Of a stretch of DNA of 34,255 nt, positions 28,187 through 34,255 are shown piece by piece. Each line of letters begins with the position of its first letter. The stretch's first letter is position 1. Made by a program: the position numbers and the translations under genes. Under the pieces are notes generated by a model. The model saw nothing but the letters and a program-made list of their open reading frames with translations. It had not been told where the DNA came from and did not search any database. Source of the stretch: Fibrobacteria bacterium GUT307 (GTDB lineage: Bacteria; Fibrobacterota; Fibrobacteria; Fibrobacterales; Fibrobacteraceae); assembly GCA_001462235.1 (NCBI GenBank), contig LIUI01000026.1, positions 1-34,255 of the forward strand, read 5' to 3'.

Positions 28187-28269
28187 AATAGTCTCCTTTT
28201 TTGTTGTCTATATACTTAGACGCGTTTCAGAGGAAAAAAGTTCCAATAAGCCGCATTTTGCAACAACTG

Positions 28270-28298
28270 TTGACACTTTTTTTCATTTTTTTTATTTT
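28270..28298 (+). promoter_or_regulatory. Candidate promoter upstream of fliF
   Basis: TTGACA (28270-28275), 17 nt, TATTTT (28293-28298); a second -10-like TACATT sits at 28315-28320. Confidence 0.55.
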
Positions 28299-28327
28299 GG
28301 TGCATTTTTTTTTCTACATTCCCTCTC

Positions 28328-29887
28328 ATGTCTGAATTTTTTCGGCAATTATTAACCCAGTTCAGGGATATATGGCAAAGATTTAATGCGGTGCAGAAGG
28401 CAATTCTAGCATCTTCCATGGTTTTGATGTTTGCCGGCGTGGTGGTGGTGGTATCGCTCCAGGCCGTGAATGCAACGGATGCCCGCATGGCAACGCTCTT
28501 TGCGAACATGGAAGTATCTGCCGCTGCAGACATTACCGCTTTTTTGACCGAGAATAAATACGAGTATAAATTGGATAACGACGGCCGCACAATCTTGGTT
28601 CCAAAGGAAAACCTTTACGAAGTTCGAATGTCTTTGGCGAGGAACGGGCTACCCAGGTCCCAGAACAAAGGCTATGAGCTTTTTGATAAAAACCAGCTTG
28701 GCATGACGGATTTTGCCCAGAATTTGAATTATCGCCGCGCCGTAGAAGCAGAACTGGCACGTTCCATTGAAACCTTTAGCGAGGTTGAGCAGGCAAGGGT
28801 TCATGTGAGTATTCCCAAACAGACCCTTTTTATGGAAAAAAAGGAAGAAGCTACCGCAAGCGTTATAATCAAACTGCGCCCGGGCGGAGATTTGCAGGAT
28901 AGGCAGATAAGAGGTATTCAGCATTTGATTTCAAGCGCTGTGGAGGGCTTGAAGTCCAGGCAGGTGACCGTTTTAGACGATAATGGAAATATGCTCACAA
29001 AGGGATACGCAGATAACGCCGTTGCCGAGCATACGGACCACAATATGGAACTTCGCCGCTCCACGGAAGAACGCTTTAAAAGGCAGGTTCTCAAAATGCT
29101 GGATGGGGTTTTGGGCCCCAACAAAGCAACAGTAGAAGTTTCCGTAGATTTGGATTTTGACCAGATAAGCAGAACAGAAGAACGCTATGACCCCACAAAA
29201 AGAGTAGTCCGCTCCGAGCAGCGAGAAGATGGCACTCGCTCAAATGTTCCACCAGAAGCCGGCAACGAAACAAGGGAAAGCTCAATTGCCAACTACGAGG
29301 TGAATAGAATAGTTGCGCAAATAATAAGCAGCCCCGGCACAACCAAAAGGCTTTCCGTTTCTGTAATGGTAGATGGCCTTTACGATAGAGACAGTCTTTC
29401 CGGGCGAAGAATTTACCGCCCTCGTTCCGAAGAAGAAATATTAATACTTACCCAAGCGGTTAAAAACGCCGTTGGTTTTTCACAAGAGAGAAATGATAGC
29501 GTTTATGTTGCCAATATGCAATTTGACCGCAGTTATTGGGAAGAAGAGCGTGAGGCTATGGAACAATTGGGCAATAAGGAATTGTGGGAAACATGGGCTT
29601 TAAGAATTACGATAGTTTTAATAGTGATTTTGGCTTTTGTATTCCTAAGAATAGTTGCGGAGAGTTTGCTGCGGTCTATGAACCCGCCTGTGCCTCCCCA
29701 CGAAAAGATTGCCATTGAAGCAGAAACCGAAGACATCCCGGAACCTGTTCGAAAGCAAAACGAGCTTATACAAAAACTGGAAGATTGGACAATAGCCAAC
29801 CCGGACAATGCGGCTAATCTGCTAAAACTGTGGCTTGCAGAGGGAGCAGAAGCACAGAGCCCCAGCAGCAGCAAAAAGAAGAGGTAG
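28328..29887 (+). CDS. fliF: Flagellar M-ring protein
   Basis: 519 aa; 'NLNYRRAVEAELARSIETFSEVEQARVHVSIPKQTLFMEKKEEATASVIIKLRPGGDLQDRQIRGIQHLISSAVEGL', C-terminal 'NPDNAANLLKLWLAEG'. Confidence 0.95.
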   Translation: MSEFFRQLLTQFRDIWQRFNAVQKAILASSMVLMFAGVVVVVSLQAVNATDARMATLFANMEVSAAADITAFLTENKYEYKLDNDGRTILVPKENLYEVRMSLARNGLPRSQNKGYELFDKNQLGMTDFAQNLNYRRAVEAELARSIETFSEVEQARVHVSIPKQTLFMEKKEEATASVIIKLRPGGDLQDRQIRGIQHLISSAVEGLKSRQVTVLDDNGNMLTKGYADNAVAEHTDHNMELRRSTEERFKRQVLKMLDGVLGPNKATVEVSVDLDFDQISRTEERYDPTKRVVRSEQREDGTRSNVPPEAGNETRESSIANYEVNRIVAQIISSPGTTKRLSVSVMVDGLYDRDSLSGRRIYRPRSEEEILILTQAVKNAVGFSQERNDSVYVANMQFDRSYWEEEREAMEQLGNKELWETWALRITIVLIVILAFVFLRIVAESLLRSMNPPVPPHEKIAIEAETEDIPEPVRKQNELIQKLEDWTIANPDNAANLLKLWLAEGAEAQSPSSSKKKR

Positions 29888-29894
29888 CCCGGCC

Positions 29895-32588
29895 TTAGAA
29901 ATCAAGATTTAAGCCTCTTTCTCTGGCTTCTTCAATAGGGGTAAGGGGCTTTTCTTCCTTACGGCTCAGGGTATCGCGGAGTTTTTGCTGTTTTTCGTAG
30001 TTCTCTTGCAAGAATGCGTTTTGTTTGGATTTGTTCAAAATGGACTGTGCTACAAAGACAGCTCTCCCGGCATCAGGGACATAGACAACGGGTTGTTTGC
30101 CAAGCGGTGCTATTTTTGCCGCGGTGTGCAAAGCAGAAGTTGTTGCACCGCCTATCATAACGGGAATATCAAGATTCTCTTTTGAGAGAATTTCCACAAC
30201 AAAACTCATTTCTGCGAGGCTTGGAGTTATAAGCCCGGAAAGCCCAACCAAATTCGGAGTGTGTTCCTTGACTGCTTCCAAAATTTTTTCTGCGGGGCAC
30301 ATTACGCCTAGGTCTATTATTTCGTAGTTATTGCAGGCTAGCACAACTGCTACTATATTTTTTCCAATATCGTGAACATCGCCTTTTACGGTTGCCAGCA
30401 ATACCTTTCCCGCCTTTGCACCCAATCCTTTGCGTTCTGCTTCAATATGGGGTTGCAAAACGGCAACCGCCTTTTTCATAACTCTTGCGCTTTTCACAAC
30501 CTGCGGCAAAAACATTTTTCCCGCACCAAAAAGTTCGCCGACTTTATTCATGCCGTTCATCAAGGGTTCTTCTATTACTTTGAGCGGGCTGCCAAAAGCG
30601 ATGCGTGCTTCTTCTGCATCAAGTTCTATAAAGGAATCCATGCCTTTAACCAGGGCATAAGAAATACGCTCTTCCAAAGGCAATTCTCTCCAAGCAAGAG
30701 CATTTGCGTTGCCCGTTGTTTCGCTTTTGCGTTCCTTGATGCTTTCTGCATATTGCAAAAGGCGGTCTGTTGCATCCGTGCGGCGGTTGAAAATAAGGTC
30801 TTCTATCAAGTCCCTTTCTATAATGGGAATATCATCGTAAATAGGGAGCTGCCCTGCGTTCACTATGCCAAAATCCATGCCGGCTTTTGAGGCGTGGTAT
30901 AAAAAGCAGGAGTGCATACTTTCACGGATTGCATTATTGCCCTTAAAAGCAAAACTCAAATTTGAAATTCCGCCTACTATGTGCGAGTGCGGCAAATTTG
31001 CCTTTATGAATTTGCAAGTCTCTATAAAATCTTTTGCATAGTCTGCGTGTTCTGCAATGCCCGTTCCTATGGAAAGAACATTTGGGTCAAAGAAAATATC
31101 GCAGGGGTTAAAATTCAATTTTTGAGTGAGCAAATCATATTGCCTTTTGCAAACCTCAATCCTTCTCTCGTAGCTATTCGCTTGTCCCTGCTCGTCAAAA
31201 GCCATGCAAACAAGGGCAAAGCCCATACGCTTTACTTCCTTCGCTTTTTTTAAGAATGCCTCTTCGCCTTCTTTTAAGCTAAGCGAATTCACAATGCCTT
31301 TTCCGGGGAAGCATTCCATTCCCGCAAGCAAAACTTCAAAGTCCGAGCTATCCACCATAATGGGGCATTTTGCCGCTGCCGGTTCGGAAACATAGAGGTT
31401 CACAAAATGCTGCATTTTTTCTTTTGAGTTTAGCAAACCGTCGTCCACATTTATATCTATGATTTGCGCGCCGTTTTCAATTTGGGTAATGGAAATAGCT
31501 ATAGCTTCGCTCCAGTTATTTTCCCGGACCATCTTTGCGAATTTCAAACTGCCCGCCATATTATTCCGTTCGCCGATATTTATAAAATTGCTGTTTTCTG
31601 TGATTTCAATGGGTTCCAAGCCGGAGAGTTTAGTTGTTTTTTTTATATCAGGGATTTTTCTCGGGGCTTTATTTTGCACTGCCTTTTTCATGGCCGCGAT
31701 AGTGTCTGGGGTAGTTCCGCAACAACCGCCCACTATGTTGAGCCATCCGTTGTCTGCAAATTTTTCAATGTGCTTTGCCATGCTTTCCGGTGTTTCGTCA
31801 TAACCGCCGAGTTGGTTTGGAAGCCCTGCGTTGGGATATGCGCTTACAAAAACATTTGCAATTCTTGAGAGTTCCGCAATATGCGCACCCATTTCTTCTG
31901 CGCCAAGGGCGCAGTTCAAACCTATGCCGAATAAATCATATTCGCAAATAGAATTCCAGAATGCTTCTAAAGTTTGCCCGGCCAAAAGCCTTCCGGAAGC
32001 ATCGCTTATAGTCCCCGAAACCATAACAGGAACTTTTATCCCTCGTTCTTCTTGTTCCAGCGAGGCGGCATATAGGGCTGCTTTGCAGTTGAGGGTATCG
32101 AATACCGTTTCTATCAAGAGAATGTGTACGCCGCCGTCTAAAAGCCCTTTTATTTGCGTTTGGTAAGCGTTTGCGAGTTCTCTAAAGCTAACACCTCTGC
32201 TTGCAGGGTCTTCTACTTTGCTTGCCATGCCGGATGCTTTTGATGTTGGGCCTATGGAGCCTGCTACAAAGTGTTTGCCACCGTGCTTTTCAATGGCTTT
32301 GCGAGCTATTTCTGCACCGGCTTTGTTCAGTTTATAGCATTCGTTTTCCATTCCATAGTCTGCTTGGCTAATGGCATTTGAGTTGAATGTGCAAGTTTCT
32401 ATGATGTCTGCACCGGCTTTAAGGTATTCGGAGTGGATGCTTTCTATAACATCCGGGTGAGAGAGCACCAGAGAATCGCTTGCTGTTAAATTGTGTTTTT
32501 GAATCATAGTTCCCATTCCGCCGTCTAGCAGCAGGATGCGTTCTTTAGCTAAGGAAAGTAAGGAAGAATAAGCGGCGGTTGGTTGCAT
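29895..32588 (-). CDS. metH: Cobalamin-dependent methionine synthase without the C-terminal activation domain
   Basis: 897 aa; Hcy-binding '[11 protein letters not shown]' and '[11 protein letters not shown]', pterin-binding region, B12-binding '[12 protein letters not shown]'; ends '...[22 protein letters not shown]'. Confidence 0.95.
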   Translation of the reverse strand: MQPTAAYSSLLSLAKERILLLDGGMGTMIQKHNLTASDSLVLSHPDVIESIHSEYLKAGADIIETCTFNSNAISQADYGMENECYKLNKAGAEIARKAIEKHGGKHFVAGSIGPTSKASGMASKVEDPASRGVSFRELANAYQTQIKGLLDGGVHILLIETVFDTLNCKAALYAASLEQEERGIKVPVMVSGTISDASGRLLAGQTLEAFWNSICEYDLFGIGLNCALGAEEMGAHIAELSRIANVFVSAYPNAGLPNQLGGYDETPESMAKHIEKFADNGWLNIVGGCCGTTPDTIAAMKKAVQNKAPRKIPDIKKTTKLSGLEPIEITENSNFINIGERNNMAGSLKFAKMVRENNWSEAIAISITQIENGAQIIDINVDDGLLNSKEKMQHFVNLYVSEPAAAKCPIMVDSSDFEVLLAGMECFPGKGIVNSLSLKEGEEAFLKKAKEVKRMGFALVCMAFDEQGQANSYERRIEVCKRQYDLLTQKLNFNPCDIFFDPNVLSIGTGIAEHADYAKDFIETCKFIKANLPHSHIVGGISNLSFAFKGNNAIRESMHSCFLYHASKAGMDFGIVNAGQLPIYDDIPIIERDLIEDLIFNRRTDATDRLLQYAESIKERKSETTGNANALAWRELPLEERISYALVKGMDSFIELDAEEARIAFGSPLKVIEEPLMNGMNKVGELFGAGKMFLPQVVKSARVMKKAVAVLQPHIEAERKGLGAKAGKVLLATVKGDVHDIGKNIVAVVLACNNYEIIDLGVMCPAEKILEAVKEHTPNLVGLSGLITPSLAEMSFVVEILSKENLDIPVMIGGATTSALHTAAKIAPLGKQPVVYVPDAGRAVFVAQSILNKSKQNAFLQENYEKQQKLRDTLSRKEEKPLTPIEEARERGLNLDF

Positions 32589-32622
32589 GGGGGGTAAAGG
32601 TAGAAAATTTTACCCCAGCCGC

Positions 32623-33169
32623 TCAGTCTTTGACGCAACGGACAGAGAACAAAGAATGCATACCGTATTCGGTGGGAGTTGCTCCATCATTGTAGGAGCT
32701 TATAATATATACACATTTGTTCTCGGAGTTGGTAGTGCACGTTGTTCCTGCATTCCACCAGAAACCGCCGTTGCCCATATCTTGGTGATTGTTATCATAG
32801 TAGCCTCCTCCTGGCAAAGCGGAAAAGCCGTAATAGTCTTCACCATTGCCATTGTTATCCCAGCCACTTACTGCTTTAAGCCTCTTTCCAACATCTGTAG
32901 TACTGATACAATAAATTATCATTTCCTCCCACTCGGCTCTGCTTGGCAAATGCCAGCCCGTGGGACATACTGTATTAGCCACTTCCCAGTTGTAAAGCCT
33001 GCCGTACTCAACGTTTCCTCGCTGGATGAGCTGGGCGGCACCGCAACCGAACTGCTACTTGTGGGAACGCTACTGGAAGAAGGCAATGCTTCCACGCTGG
33101 AAGAGGAATTTTCCACTTCGCTTGAAGAGCTTGACGCAGCCAGTAAGAGGGGAAGATAGAAAATGCTCC
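32623..33169 (-). pseudogene. FISUMP-domain protein remnant (poly-Ser linker region and FISUMP domain in different frames)
   Basis: Frame 1: 'SIFYLPLLLAASSSSSEVENSSSSVEALPSSSSVPTSSSSVAVPPSSSSEET'. Frame 2: 'VEYGRLYNWEVANTVCPTGWHLPSRAEWEEM...FSALPGGG...HSLFSVRCVKD'. The N-terminal FISUMP part is missing at the junction. Confidence 0.7.
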
Positions 33170-33252
33170 GCAAACTTCCTTTCTCCGGTGGGGAGAAAAT
33201 TGGGGTAACTGGTGGAAGTAATTTAAAGACAGAATTTCCTATATTACCCACT

Positions 33253-33672
33253 ATGCAAAGCATGGAATTAGATATTGCACCGCTGAAAAATGCTGTTAGA
33301 GCACTCAAAGCCAGTATTGGCGATTACAATGAGTATTCTCCCAAAGGAGGGACATTAAAAGATACTCTTCGTTCCGGTGTAATTCAGAATTTTGAAGTGG
33401 CTTACGAGCTTTCTTGGAAATTTATGAAACGATGGCTTTCTTTTAATGTTAGCCCGGAACTTATTGAAGGAGCTCCTCGTTATGAGCTTTTTAAATATGC
33501 TATGGAAAAGGATTTAATATCGGATTTAGATAAATGGTTTGATTTTCATAAGGCGAGAAACAGAACAGTTCATGAATACAACGAAACAACCGTAGAAGAA
33601 GTTCTTGGTTTTGCAAAAAAATTTGTTTCTTATGCAGAGGAATTTATCGAAAAATTAGAGGCGAAATTATGA
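33253..33672 (+). CDS. hepT: HepT-like HEPN toxin (nucleotidyltransferase substrate-binding, HI0074-type)
   Basis: 'MQSMELDIAPLKNAVRALKASIGDY...' with RNRTVHEY (RX4HXY) at 33556-33579; start after TATATT at 33240-33245. Confidence 0.87.
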   Translation: MQSMELDIAPLKNAVRALKASIGDYNEYSPKGGTLKDTLRSGVIQNFEVAYELSWKFMKRWLSFNVSPELIEGAPRYELFKYAMEKDLISDLDKWFDFHKARNRTVHEYNETTVEEVLGFAKKFVSYAEEFIEKLEAKL

Positions 33673-33968
33673 TTGCGATTTCAGAAAATTCTTTGAATTT
33701 GGTTAAGGATATTTTGAAAAATACAGTTCCGAACAGTGAAGTCCGAGTTTTTGGCAGCAGAGTTAACGGAACAAACAGAAAACATTCCGATTTGGATTTA
33801 GCCTTAATAGGCAAGGAAAAATTTGGAATTTCCATTCTCGGAAATGTCAAAGAAGCTTTTATGGAATCAACGCTCCCGTTCAGGGTTGATGTTTTGGATT
33901 ATAATGCTGTTTCTGAAAATTTTAGAAAAATTATAGATGCAAATTATGAGATGATAGATTTCAATTAA
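33669..33968 (+). CDS. mntA: MntA-like minimal nucleotidyltransferase antitoxin
   Basis: 99 aa; 'VRVFGSRVNGTNRKHSDLDLALIG' contains GSX10DXD (33753-33797); ATGA overlap with hepT. Confidence 0.88.
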   Translation: MIAISENSLNLVKDILKNTVPNSEVRVFGSRVNGTNRKHSDLDLALIGKEKFGISILGNVKEAFMESTLPFRVDVLDYNAVSENFRKIIDANYEMIDFN

Positions 33969-34255
33969 GAGGTATGACAATGTAATGGAAAATTACGATA
34001 TTGAACATACACTGCCAAAAGAAGATACTTTGGAGGCTTTATCTTGCATTGCTCGTAAAAACGGCGGATATATTGTATGATTTTATTTCACTATTGAAGA
34101 AAATGGGAGCATACTGAGATGTATAATGAAGCATAAAATAGAAAATGATTGGGCGGGTTTTCTATATTTCCTTCAACCAAGGAGTATCAAGATGAAAAAA
34201 ATCATAGCAATTATCGCTTTAGCAGCATTGCCGGCACTTTTAATTTTCTAAATTA

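Noticed and set aside
30372-32166. Plus-strand ORFs opposite metH (172, 134, 114, 111 aa)
   Set aside because: Opposite a conserved coding sequence; composition is typical of antisense frames.
32587-33159. 190 aa plus-strand ORF
   Set aside because: Antisense to the FISUMP remnant; no recognisable domain.
33985-34140. Short ORF MENYDIEHTLPKEDTLEALSCIARKNGGYIV* followed by in-frame continuation after the stop
   Set aside because: Looks like a possible gene remnant downstream of mntA, but too short and without a recognisable family to call.

Overview
This 34 kb window is densely packed and chromosomal. FISUMP-type ('Fibrobacter succinogenes major paralogous') domains and poly-Ser-linker lipoproteins suggest a Fibrobacterota-like genome (inference). 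Recognisable genes include argA, secA, sua5, holA, gatC, pdxJ, thiG, glnB-amtB, a circularly permuted ATP-grasp gene, ispF, fapA/DUF342, fliF, metH and tRNA-Phe. I found no CRISPR array, IS element or prophage. The observations most worth following up are: (1) a glnB-amtB leader that starts at a near-perfect promoter and contains two adjacent hairpins, the second with an AxxGxx hexaloop and mutually exclusive with an intrinsic terminator, resembling an ANTAR-type antitermination leader; (2) a recurring TTTTCTAnnTT element 6-12 nt upstream of many start codons, suggesting leaderless mRNAs, which is palindromic (TAGAAAATTTTCTA-like) in very short divergent intergenic regions; (3) a REP-like palindromic repeat translated in frame in the Sua5 interdomain linker; (4) a complete HepT/MntA (HEPN/MNT) toxin-antitoxin pair with both diagnostic motifs; (5) a GlnB without the Tyr51 uridylylation site; (6) a MetH that ends before the reactivation domain; (7) a FISUMP pseudogene; and (8) a tandem duplication of OmpA-like proteins with Ig-like repeats.
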